Shown: positions 56,268 to 64,000 of the stretch, piece by piece
How the letters are laid out: each line of letters opens with the position of its first letter
Numbering within the stretch: position 1 is the first letter of the stretch
From: Mesostigma viride
Lineage: Eukaryota; Streptophyta; Mesostigmatophyceae; Mesostigmatales; Mesostigmataceae
NCBI GenBank assembly: GCA_009746045.1
Contig: RPFO01000310.1
Coordinates: 3,992,662-4,056,661, forward strand
Direction: 5' to 3'
DNA: 64,000 nt
Program-made: the position numbers and the translations under genes
Notes under the pieces: generated by a model
What the model was told of the DNA's origin: nothing
What the model saw: the letters and a program-made list of their open reading frames with translations, nothing else
Database searches by the model: none

Positions 56268-59200
56268 GTGCCCCCAGGGGTGTGTAATGAAGCTGCTAGT
56301 GACAGCAGTGAGGGGCAGCCCCATGCTCTAGTGAAAGAGCCTATTGGACACGATGGGGCAAGCTTGGTTACCACAGAGAGTATGCCAGCTGTAGCTGCAG
56401 TGGTTACTCGCCAACGTGCCCGCCATGGCGGTGCTGAGCCTGAGGTAGGACCTGGTGATGTGGACCCAGGTGGATCTCAGAAGCATTCTGACCGTGCAGG
56501 ACTGGCACAGGATGGTCAGGATGAGGATAGGGCTGGAGACAGTCTGACAGGCACGACCCTGGTGCCTCCTGTACATAAGGGATCTGTACATACCTTGAGT
56601 GCTAATAATGACAATAAAAGGTTTTCTCTCTTGTATGACATTGCCTCAAGGTTGCATACCATGTTTGGCCATGCAGCTCAGTCTTTGCAAGTTGCTAGAC
56701 GGCTGGGAGGAAGTGAGTTGTACTCCATCTGCCAACAGGTTGCTCAAGCTTGCAAGTGCAGGCTAGTTGCTAGAAAGCCCAAGCAGTCTCATGCCAGGAC
56801 TCCTATTTTGCAGCCAGGCCATGTGCAGGTAGATATTCAGAGAATCAGGGGTTTGAAGCTGCTGGTGGCAGTGGACAGATATACCAAGTACAAGACCCTA
56901 GAGATCCTGCCTGACATGGAGAAGCCTACATTGATTGCTGCTCTGAAGTTGACAAGGAGCAGGTACCCTGGGTTGGAGTTGTTGCAGTGTGACATTCAGT
57001 TTGAGTGCTGTGAGAACCTGCCAGAGTTTCCAGAGTTGCTGATTACACCCAGGGAGAGCCACGGCCAGCAAGGGGTGGTGGAGAGAGCCATCCAAGAGAT
57101 CAAGACTGTGCTGCTGGTGGAGAGGATTCCAAGGACGTCATCTGCCATTGTGACATCTGCATGGCTACGTTCTGTGGAGGACAGGCTGAACCTGAGGACT
57201 CCCATGTTCTTTGGTGACATTGCCATCAATCCTCTTATGCTGCATACCAGGATGCTGCCAGCTGATGCTGAGCAGGCATGGAAGGAGAAGCTAGAGGCCA
57301 AGTTCCTCAAGCTGAGGCAGAAAGACAAGGGCTGGAGTGTCCTAGAACCTAACGTTGGACAACAGGTTGTTGTGTGGAAGGAACCAAGCTTTCCAGGGAA
57401 ACGTGGCAGCTGGCATGATGGGGTGGTGACCCGAGTAGAAGCCGCTGGCCATAAGTGCTGGGTGGCCATTGATGGCTCCCAAGCAGTGCACCGTCTGTCC
57501 TGGTCAAAGATCCGTCCCCGGGGAGGTAATCAAGGAGACCTCTTCCAGGTGCCCGCTGGTGTACAAGGCGGGGGTGACGTGGAGCTTCCTGATCAGGGTG
57601 CTACAGCTGTATCGAGCCCTCAGGGTGACCCTGGCCCGGCCCCTGGGGTACCTTCACATACGGTGGTTGGGCAAGCAGGCGGACAGGCTGCACCTCCGGA
57701 ACGGCCCGACACCAGGCCTAGGGGTGTGCGTCTATCAGATATTGTACAGGCTTTGCAAAGAGCCAAGAAGGAGCCTAAGGTGTCCAAGCTTGTCCAGTTG
57801 GATGAACCTGAGGTAGCTGCCATGGAGATAGATACCAATGCACAGGTTTCTGTCATGGGACCTCAGCATACAGGAGAACTGCTGGTCGGAGAACCAAGTT
57901 GCCCCTGGGTGTCTGATTTCAGTGGTAGGACGCATCTAAGGGTGTTGGGAGAGGTTACTGCCCCTGTCATGGGTGTGGATGTGACCTTCCTTGTCCTAGA
58001 GGACTATGATGGCCCTGTGATTTTGGGTCAGAATTTTCTGGGCAATCCTGGGATTTCTATCAGAGCTACAGCTCTGAGAAGAGATGGCTGGGGGATGATT
58101 CCCCTAGAAAATTTCAGGACAACATTTCCAGTCAGGTGCAGGGCCAAGCCGGTCAAGGGTGTAAAATGGGATGAAGGGGAGGTGCCCCCAGCGGCCAGTT
58201 TGGTGATTCCAGCTGTGTTGCACCCCAGCAGTATTGGCATAACTCACAGGAGCCTTGCTGCACACTCTCCTTTGACATATGACCAGCTGGTCCAAGAGAT
58301 GAGCTCGCCTACTTTGTTTGAGGCTTGGAAGCTCGCCTTCTCCAAGGCATTGGAGGAGTGGTTGCAGTTTGAGTGTGCTGCACCAACAGACAGACGTCCC
58401 CCAGCATCAAGGAAGCTTGCTTTGAGATTTGTGCTGAAGAGGAAGGTTGTGGATGAGGTATCAGTGCCCCATGTCAGGCCTGTCCTGAATGAGTATCACG
58501 GCACGGGGAGTCTGCCAGGAGAGGAGCTATACACGCCAGGGATGCTACACGACACATGGAGAATTTTGCTATGTCTCTACGTGGGGTTGCTGAACAGGGG
58601 AGCAGCTATGTCATCAGTGCTGCTGGACTTCAAGAGGGCATTTTTAAAATCTGATCCAGAAGTGGCCAGGAGGGTGTGGAAGCAGGATGAGCCTTACTGT
58701 GTTGAGGTGCCTGCCATCTGGAAGCTGGAGCTGCATCAACAATTCCTGGTTATTCTGAAGGGCCTGGAAGGACTCAGGTCGAGCCCAATCATCTGGAGAC
58801 TCACGCTGCAGGAAGCTCTGATCAGTGAGTGTGGCTTGAGAGTGTCTTCAGTTGATCCCTGTTTGCTGCTGGCCCAATGGGAGGGTCTGCCAGTGTATGC
58901 TAGTTTGCATGGAGATGATCTGCATTTGCTAGCCCCCACGACCTGGCTGAAGAAGTTTATTCCTGTCATCAGTGGCAAGTTTTCACTGGGCAAGGAGCTG
59001 TGGCAGGAGCCCAACAAGCCTGTAGTGTTCTGTGGAATGCAGGCTACCCTGTTCAGGAGGGACGGGGAGTGGAGTATCAGGCTTCAGGCTGGAGGAGATT
59101 ATAAACAGACCATTGTGAAGGCCTTGCCAGAGAAGATCACCCAGGCTGCAGGACCTGAGTTGAGAGGCATGTGGGCCTGGTTTGCCAGCATCTGTGGTCC

Positions 59201-59825
59201 GTCTTTGATGGTCCATAGCAGAATGCCTGATGAGGTGCTTGAGGATGAGAAGCCTCGAGTCATAGCCCGGTTGGTGGAGAGTACCCCTGATCTGATTTTG
59301 TCTGGGATTGACTTTACCCAGCCTATCACCTTGGAGATCTTTGTTGACAGTTCCATGGATGCTCGCCAGGTTACCAAGGTCAGGGGGAGATCTGCTGCTC
59401 TGTTTGCTTTTTATCAGAGCAGGGCAAGTTTGTTCAGCTGGTACAGCAGACTGCAGAAGAGGGTCTGTATCAGTTCAGATGTGGCAGAATGCAGGGCCAT
59501 ATGCGAGGGGATCCAGTCCAGCCTGTACATAAAGGAGTTAATGCTGGAGCTGGCTTCAGTTACCCCTTGGACCTTGCAGATGGAGACGTTGTTGCTAACA
59601 GACAGCATGGGTATGGTCCAGTTTGTTCACAAGCAGCTGGCCAGGAGCCGGGACCTGGATTATTTGTTGCTGAAGGAGTTGGCCAGTTTGGTTGACTTGA
59701 AGCATATCCCTGGCGAGGAGAACCCTGCTGATGCATTGACAAAGCTGCCACACAAGGCCCCAGCCCAGTACAATGTACTGAGGAAGCTCATGAATGCTGA
59801 CTGTCAAGTCGGTCTATCTGTCTAA
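56268..59825 (+). CDS. copia-like pol: integrase, protease-like, reverse transcriptase, RNase H
   Basis: An open frame of 1185 codons. Integrase: a LHTMFGH ... ACKC zinc-binding segment (residues 129-163), then catalytic D189 (VQVDIQ), D242 (LQCDIQ) and E272 (GVVERAIQEIK). D242 to E272 leaves 29 residues where about 35 is usual. A retropepsin-like stretch follows: MEIDTNAQVSVM near 519-530 and GPVILGQNFLGNPG near 582-595, with DTN where DTG/DSG is expected. Reverse transcriptase: RFVLKRKV, VLLDFKRAFLKS (785-796), LKGLEGLRSSPIIW, SVDPCLLL and HGDDLHLL with the catalytic pair at 883-884. RNase H: EIFVDSSMDA, LFSWYSRLQKRVCISSDVAE, LLTDSMGMVQFVH, IPGEENPADALTKL. RT and RNase H are clearly Ty1/copia in type, but the order differs from copia (PR-IN-RT-RH). 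The start chosen is the first Met of the open frame; expression may depend on gag. Confidence 0.88.
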   Translation: MPPGVCNEAASDSSEGQPHALVKEPIGHDGASLVTTESMPAVAAVVTRQRARHGGAEPEVGPGDVDPGGSQKHSDRAGLAQDGQDEDRAGDSLTGTTLVPPVHKGSVHTLSANNDNKRFSLLYDIASRLHTMFGHAAQSLQVARRLGGSELYSICQQVAQACKCRLVARKPKQSHARTPILQPGHVQVDIQRIRGLKLLVAVDRYTKYKTLEILPDMEKPTLIAALKLTRSRYPGLELLQCDIQFECCENLPEFPELLITPRESHGQQGVVERAIQEIKTVLLVERIPRTSSAIVTSAWLRSVEDRLNLRTPMFFGDIAINPLMLHTRMLPADAEQAWKEKLEAKFLKLRQKDKGWSVLEPNVGQQVVVWKEPSFPGKRGSWHDGVVTRVEAAGHKCWVAIDGSQAVHRLSWSKIRPRGGNQGDLFQVPAGVQGGGDVELPDQGATAVSSPQGDPGPAPGVPSHTVVGQAGGQAAPPERPDTRPRGVRLSDIVQALQRAKKEPKVSKLVQLDEPEVAAMEIDTNAQVSVMGPQHTGELLVGEPSCPWVSDFSGRTHLRVLGEVTAPVMGVDVTFLVLEDYDGPVILGQNFLGNPGISIRATALRRDGWGMIPLENFRTTFPVRCRAKPVKGVKWDEGEVPPAASLVIPAVLHPSSIGITHRSLAAHSPLTYDQLVQEMSSPTLFEAWKLAFSKALEEWLQFECAAPTDRRPPASRKLALRFVLKRKVVDEVSVPHVRPVLNEYHGTGSLPGEELYTPGMLHDTWRILLCLYVGLLNRGAAMSSVLLDFKRAFLKSDPEVARRVWKQDEPYCVEVPAIWKLELHQQFLVILKGLEGLRSSPIIWRLTLQEALISECGLRVSSVDPCLLLAQWEGLPVYASLHGDDLHLLAPTTWLKKFIPVISGKFSLGKELWQEPNKPVVFCGMQATLFRRDGEWSIRLQAGGDYKQTIVKALPEKITQAAGPELRGMWAWFASICGPSLMVHSRMPDEVLEDEKPRVIARLVESTPDLILSGIDFTQPITLEIFVDSSMDARQVTKVRGRSAALFAFYQSRASLFSWYSRLQKRVCISSDVAECRAICEGIQSSLYIKELMLELASVTPWTLQMETLLLTDSMGMVQFVHKQLARSRDLDYLLLKELASLVDLKHIPGEENPADALTKLPHKAPAQYNVLRKLMNADCQVGLSV

Positions 59826-60573
59826 AAGCTGAGAGCTGGGTGCTTAAGTCTCTGGATATCAGGCTGGGAGCTTGATTGTACATAATCCTGAGCACACCTT
59901 GAGGGGTGAGACATGTCTCTGGTGTGGGAATGTCTGACATTGTCTCTGATGGAGAGATGTCTATCTGGGGTTTTCATCTCAGTCTGAGGTTTCCCCAGAT
60001 CTGTGGTTTGTGGGCGGGGTTCGATTCCCTGGTGCCGTCTTAAGGCGGAGTTTCACGGACTGGCTGACCCATCCACCATGCTGGTGAGGTGGCGACAGGT
60101 CCCCTGATTTTCCACGGTTGGAACGAGTATGGGAGCTTGTGTTTTGCATGTGCTTCGCGTAGATGTTGTGTCTGGTTCGATAAGGGGCAGCAGACCGGCG
60201 CCGACTCCCGTCTGGGGGTCAGCAATGTTTTCTGATGAGCTGTTGTGGGTGATCTGTGGGGTTTCGCCTAAGGTCCTGAAGGTTGTACATACTTCTCAAG
60301 TTCTTAGCTGAACACCTATGGGCTGCCACAGTTGGCCAACCTCTTGTACATGGGTAACACAACGAGCCTCCCGTGAAGGGATAGGGACTCATTGTAATTT
60401 GTTTGTGCTCCTGAGCCAGTATGGGTGCTATGTACATATAATAAGGAATCCAAGCTGACTGTCATGCCCAGCGGGTTGTGACTTGTAGTCTGGGGAGGAT
60501 ATCCAGTACCCATTGTGTGTGTTTGTATGTAGACTTGTGTGAGCTGCTACAGCTCAAGAAAAGAAAGGATTGG
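59826..60573 (+). other. 3' untranslated part of the copia-like element with polypurine tract
   Basis: No gene-length frame between the pol stop and the 3' LTR. The last bases before the LTR (60556-60573) are purine-rich (CAAGAAAAGAAAGGATTGG), consistent with a polypurine tract. GGGGTTCGATTCCC at about 60016 looks like a tRNA T-arm but has no partner arms, so I do not call a tRNA. Confidence 0.7.
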
Positions 60574-61271
60574 AGTTAACGCCAAGCGCATTGGCGTGAT
60601 CCTGATTCGGCATATCTCTGCGATTCCAGCGGCACCGGAACGAGTTCATTCCGACAAGTATCAAGAAAGTTATGGCGTTCCGACTTCCCGGTCGCGCGCG
60701 AGCGCGAGCCGGCTGTTCTTCTAAGTCGGACGTGAATATTTGCCGACGACATATGGGGTCGACAGTAATTCCTGGGCTGACAGGAATTAGGTGCTGTACC
60801 TACGACGGTATTGGATTAATACGTCGTACGCAGGAAATAGGAACCTTAACCTGTGGTCTGTTGGTACCGCAGGCTTAGTCCTGGACTTCTAGGTGCAGAT
60901 GCAATAATCACTGTGGTGACTGTACTCTGTGGTCACTGTGCCTGTATGGCAGACCTACTGTATAGGACTGGGCGCTGTACAGGTAGTGAATACTGTACCG
61001 GGGGTGCTATTACTGAGCAGGCCTCCTAGGCTGCTCAGGACTAGCAAGCACAGTGCACAAGTATATAAACAATAGGCCAGTGCCAAATGGGCATCTCTTG
61101 CGAGCCCGCCTCACGTGTTGTGCCTTGACTTGGCAAGCGCGTGTACAAGCCTCAAGTGTGTGAGCGCTGTAAACATTATCCGATTTAACAAAGCTCCGTT
61201 TCCAACCATATTCACACATTGCTGCATTGCAACCATATCCTTCACATTGCGTGTGCTAAGAACGTTTAACT
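60574..61271 (+). repeat. 3' LTR of the copia-like element
   Basis: 698 bp, AGTTAACGCC ... CGTTTAACT, followed by the GTGAG target duplication. It retains the uninterrupted CACAAGTATATAAACAATAG site that the LINE hit in the 5' LTR. TATATAAA at about 61062 could serve as a TATA-like element, but no transcription start can be inferred. Confidence 0.95.
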
Positions 61272-61276
61272 GTGAG

Positions 61277-61436
61277 GGCGAGCGCCGACGTGCAGGTCGT
61301 TCCGGAGCACGCCTAGAAGCTGGTTGACTGCCCCCGCCCCAACCCGTGGACCGCGGGCGAGACTCGCGCCCAGGTGGGCGCCCCCAGCCCGTCGCCGGCG
61401 GCGGCGCGCCTCGAAACGCGTCACAGGACGATGTCC
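61277..61436 (-). pseudogene. 5' part of the LTR-element ORF, separated by the copia insertion
   Basis: On the minus strand this continues the frame of 52612-51555 across the GTGAG target duplication. It reads TSSCDAFRGAPPPATGWGRP near its start and RRAPERPARRRSPSPSS at the junction. A TAG lies just upstream (about 61435), so the visible ORF starts after it or was cut there. Arg/Pro/Gly-rich and unrecognised. Confidence 0.55.
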
Positions 61437-61439
61437 ACT

Positions 61440-61735
61440 AGGAAGTCGGGTTCTGAGATTTTTCTCAGGAATCCTGAGATTTCCTGATTTTTTTCTCAGG
61501 ATTCCTGAGATTTTTTAGGCTTTCCTGAGATTTCCTGATTTTTTTCTCAGGATATCAGGAGAAATCCTGAAAAACCCTGAGATTTTTCTCAGGATTCCTG
61601 ATATTCTTACACCACTTTCTCCTGAGAATCTTGAGAAGTGCCTGAGATTTTTCTCGCCACACACTGAGAAACACTGAGATTCCTAAAAAAATCCTGAGAA
61701 ATCCTGAGATCCTGAGAAAACCCGCTGAATCAGAA
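61440..61735. repeat. TCCTGAGATTT / CTCAGGA hairpin repeat field
   Basis: About 300 bp built from TCCTGAGATTT and its complement-like partner CTCAGGA, in alternating order such as TCCTGAGATTTTTCTCAGGA, so many overlapping 7-bp stems can form. The spacing is irregular. Confidence 0.9.
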
Positions 61736-61845
61736 AAAATCAGGAAAATCAGGACACTTAGCATGGCACAAAAAATCAGGAAAATCAGGACACTTAGCAT
61801 GGCACAAAAAATCAGGAAAATCAGGACACTGAGCATGACACTTGA
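61733..61845. repeat. 36-bp tandem repeat, three copies
   Basis: CAGGACACTTAGCATGGCAC + AAAAAATCAGGAAAAT recurs at 61750, 61786 and 61822, a 36-bp step; the last copy reads CTGAGCATGACAC. It continues the AATCAGG wording of the adjoining hairpin field and probably arose from it. Confidence 0.92.
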
Positions 61846-62264
61846 GAACTCTCAAGTGCATGAAGACAGGACACTTATGCATTATATGTGGATGCAGAAA
61901 TGATGCAGTTGACACACATGTTCATTGGAAATAAAGAAATATAATGCATGGTCCGGATTCTCCCGATTTCTGGCCTGCGCTGGTTGTCTCCTTGATAATG
62001 CAGTGCGACAAGCACACAACAAGTTACATTACAGGCATCATTGCCAGAAATATAATCAATGCCACTCCTCATCAGTGTATGCAGCACTGTCAGAGTTGTC
62101 CGCATAATTTACTACAGCACGGTGCCTCTCACTTCTCCTTTGTGAGGGAATGCATGCCTCACCGTTGCTGCTGAACGACGAAACACTAGCTATGTCATCA
62201 GGGCTCGATGCGCTGACACTAGCCGCTGCCATGGACTTGCCAGCAGTGCGGCTCTTGCCACGCG

Positions 62265-62647
62265 AGCGGTTTGGTAGTGCAGCGGCTGTGTGTGGTTCTA
62301 CCAAACGACTTTGAGAAATATGTGCCTACTCCATGGCCCCACGTGAGCACGTGCAAAACTCAAGGTATTGAAGAGGCCGCTATCAGCTCACATCAATCGG
62401 AGCACTACAGAACAGCATTGGGGCAACTACAGAACAGCAACCCGCGACCTTCAACCATCTTTACGTCATCGCAGCTCCGTCCGGAGTCATGGTTCATGGC
62501 GGCAAAGACGGGGTTCGGTATAGGCGCAGCATCACTTACATTCTGCAAGCGCCCCCGCTACTTGCTCCGATGGGGCCATGGAGTAGGCACATACTTCTGA
62601 AAGTCGTTTGGTAGAACCACACACAGCCGCTGCACTACCAAACCGCT
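62265..62647. mobile_element. foldback/MITE-like element with 77-bp inverted arms
   Basis: Left arm 62265-62341 and right arm 62571-62647 are inverted copies with about two mismatches (GACTTTGAGAAATATG versus GACTTTCAGAAGTATG). They enclose 229 bp with no recognised gene. Each arm also contains its own inverted pair, GTTTGGTA ... TACCAAAC, so it can fold independently. No clear target-site duplication flanks the element, so its superfamily is unknown. Confidence 0.85.
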
Positions 62648-62737
62648 TGAAGGCGGGTCAGAGCTAGTGATATACTATCTGAGCAAGTGACTTGACTAGT
62701 GCGAATCCCAAAGTGGAAATGCCGTGTCTATTCCGGC

Positions 62738-62858
62738 CTAACATGGCTGATGAAGGCGTTTATGGAATGGTGCGGCTAGGTGCAGGGTTGTGTTGCCTAA
62801 CATGGCTGCTGAAGGCGTTCATGGGTGCGGCTAGGTGCAAGGTCGCGTTGCCTAATCG
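62738..62858. repeat. two-copy tandem duplication
   Basis: GCCTAACATGGCTG-TGAAGGCGTT, then ATGG-TGCGGCTAGGTGCA, then GTTGCCTAA occurs twice in a row, about 60 bp apart, with small changes between the copies. Confidence 0.85.
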
Positions 62859-64000
62859 CAACCTTTCTAAATTTTTCGCTCGTTGGACCAACGGTCTACC
62901 AGGTAACGGTTAAGAGAGGTAGGGCGCGAAGTTGAAAGTTTGGAACGGCACTGTCGTCATGCGGCTATTTCACGGCACCATAACGGCCTTTATTTCAGTT
63001 ATGTTCAGTTCAGTTTATTCCCACGCCGGTTCCCTAGCCTTGCCCGTACCGGCTTCGGAATAAACGGATGCCGGAACCGTATCCTTGTTCCAATTTTTGA
63101 CAGGCAGGTACTACTTCTATAAAGCCCGAACTAAGAGCTCTTTTGTAGAATGTTCTCACTGCCTATTTGAATAATTGTCGGCTGTCAGTCTGTCAGCCAA
63201 CAATCAGAAATCGTTGTCGCACTTTATAACCTGCTCCAATGGTTGTCCGGCAAAGTCAGGACCAAGCGTTTTCTAGGGTCTGGCAGGACGGCGGTTTTTT
63301 AAATGCCTGTGGCTTTCATTGGTGAATACTAGTTACTGTACCTGTAAATTTATCGGCAGTTTGCGGCTCCGACCGTTCTAAAAGGCTTTGAGACGAGTAG
63401 TAACCAGTGGAAAGGTAAGATGTCATGACAATACGGAAGATCGCTTGGCTGGAATCACTCGAGACATTCCGCCTGCCGCTGGCTACGGATGTGACCTAGT
63501 CGCAATCTTTTTTTTTGCGCAAATTCAAAAAAACGCGTTTGACGTAGCCCTAGCCGTTGTTCGCAGTCAAGTCAGTGCTGGGGCTAGCGGGCAGTGAGGG
63601 CACATACACGCTAGCTCGAGCGATGGGGCAACCGATTTCCATACGTAACCAATGAATGCAACCACCGAATAACAAGCGCTGCAGGTGTGGCAGCAGGGGT
63701 GGCAGCGAGAACCGCACTAGAAGCGGTTCTAGTAGCGACGACATGTGAGTGACATAAGTAACGGAGAACAAACAGAGCGAGATTCTGGAGCTATCCAAAA
63801 CCTACAAGGCCGTCATGGACAGGCTGTGATCGAAGAGGAATGGAGCCGGGAAAATGGGCAACTGCGTAGCTGAGCAAGGATACTTATGAGAATTGCTTGG
63901 CAGGTTGCATTGGAAGGCCCATAGACCGCAAAAGCGGCATTCTGAGCAAAAGCTGGTTTCTTAGTATAGCATGAACTCTGAATACTTGATTTCTTGTCCT
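62859..64000. other. no supported feature
   Basis: Short frames only, none with a recognisable domain or clear splice context. No repeats or RNA signatures that I can support. Confidence 0.5.

Larger units (their letters stand above)
52618..61271 (+). mobile_element. copia-like LTR retrotransposon, nearly complete
   Basis: Flanked by the 5-bp target duplication GTGAG (52613-52617 and 61272-61276). The LTRs are 52618-53940 (701 bp once the nested LINE and its duplicated target are removed) and 60574-61271 (698 bp). They differ visibly only by small changes at GGAACTGGGCGATATG versus GGACTGGGCGCTG, so the insertion is young. LTR ends form the inverted pair AGTTAA...TTAACT. A purine-rich tract, AAGAAAAGAAAGG, precedes the 3' LTR. 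Internal order: extra ORF (54035-54955), gag (55058-56234, frameshifted), pol (56268-59825), then about 750 bp untranslated. The gag frame breaks and the hit in the 5' LTR make this copy probably inactive, although pol is open throughout. Confidence 0.93.

Noticed and set aside
60010-60035. tRNA gene suggested by GGGGTTCGATTCCC
   Set aside because: Only a T-arm-like hairpin; no acceptor, D or anticodon arms in position.
62271-62600. 109-codon plus frame
   Set aside because: Runs through both arms of the foldback element; an artefact of its inverted structure.

Overview
The window looks like nuclear DNA of a eukaryote, most likely a green alga or another member of the green lineage. This rests on a 10-exon GT-AG spliced gene whose product matches the plant and algal ubiquitin-like plus leucine-rich-repeat protein family (At2g30105 type), on Ty1/copia and non-LTR retrotransposons, a hAT transposon, and long micro- and minisatellites. 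There are no bacterial-style operons, rRNA genes or convincing tRNA genes. The species cannot be fixed from sequence alone. Bases 1-20000 are a repeat-rich graveyard: a 1 kb CCT/CCCT tract, a LINE ORF1-like reading frame (1438-2637), two small hairpin-bearing satellites (2784-3440), an intact 1502-residue LINE ORF2 (3574-8082, minus), a 50-bp minisatellite (9730-10985), a palindromic GTTACCGG field (11738-12180), and nested LINE debris (12490-18350). The debris includes two copies of a LINE lying tail to tail as a palindrome. It also surrounds coding-like exons of an unrecognised gene (15212-15674 and 16283-16605). A truncated gag (19020-20114) closes this part.

Bases 21545-42131 (minus) hold the only host gene I could reconstruct completely: ten exons, 1116 nt, 371 residues, ubiquitin-like fold then leucine-rich repeats. 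Its sixth intron is 12179 bp, and about 11.6 kb of it is one 35-bp minisatellite of about 330 copies (24663-36300). The very long plus-strand open frames here are an artefact of this array. The array starts about 65 bp after the 5' splice site, is G-rich on the transcribed-sense strand, and repeats a GTGGGTGGATGG motif resembling the real splice donor GTGGGTGCATCG.

Bases 44139-49860 (minus) are one decayed LINE split by a solo LTR (45324-45818) and by a hAT element (47743-49227) that has an 8-bp target duplication. Bases 50563-61436 are a three-level nest. A minus-strand LTR element with a Pro/Arg/Ser-rich ORF was interrupted by an almost intact copia-like element (52618-61271, 5-bp target duplication GTGAG). 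The 5' LTR of that element was then hit by a 613-bp LINE fragment (9-bp target duplication). The copia-like element is unusual. Its LTRs end AGTTAA...TTAACT instead of TG...CA, it carries an extra ORF before gag, and its pol reads integrase, then a retropepsin-like segment, then reverse transcriptase and RNase H.

Bases 61440-64000 hold a CTCAGGA/TCCTGAG hairpin field, a 36-bp repeat, a foldback element with 77-bp arms, and a two-copy tandem duplication. The rest shows no supported gene.
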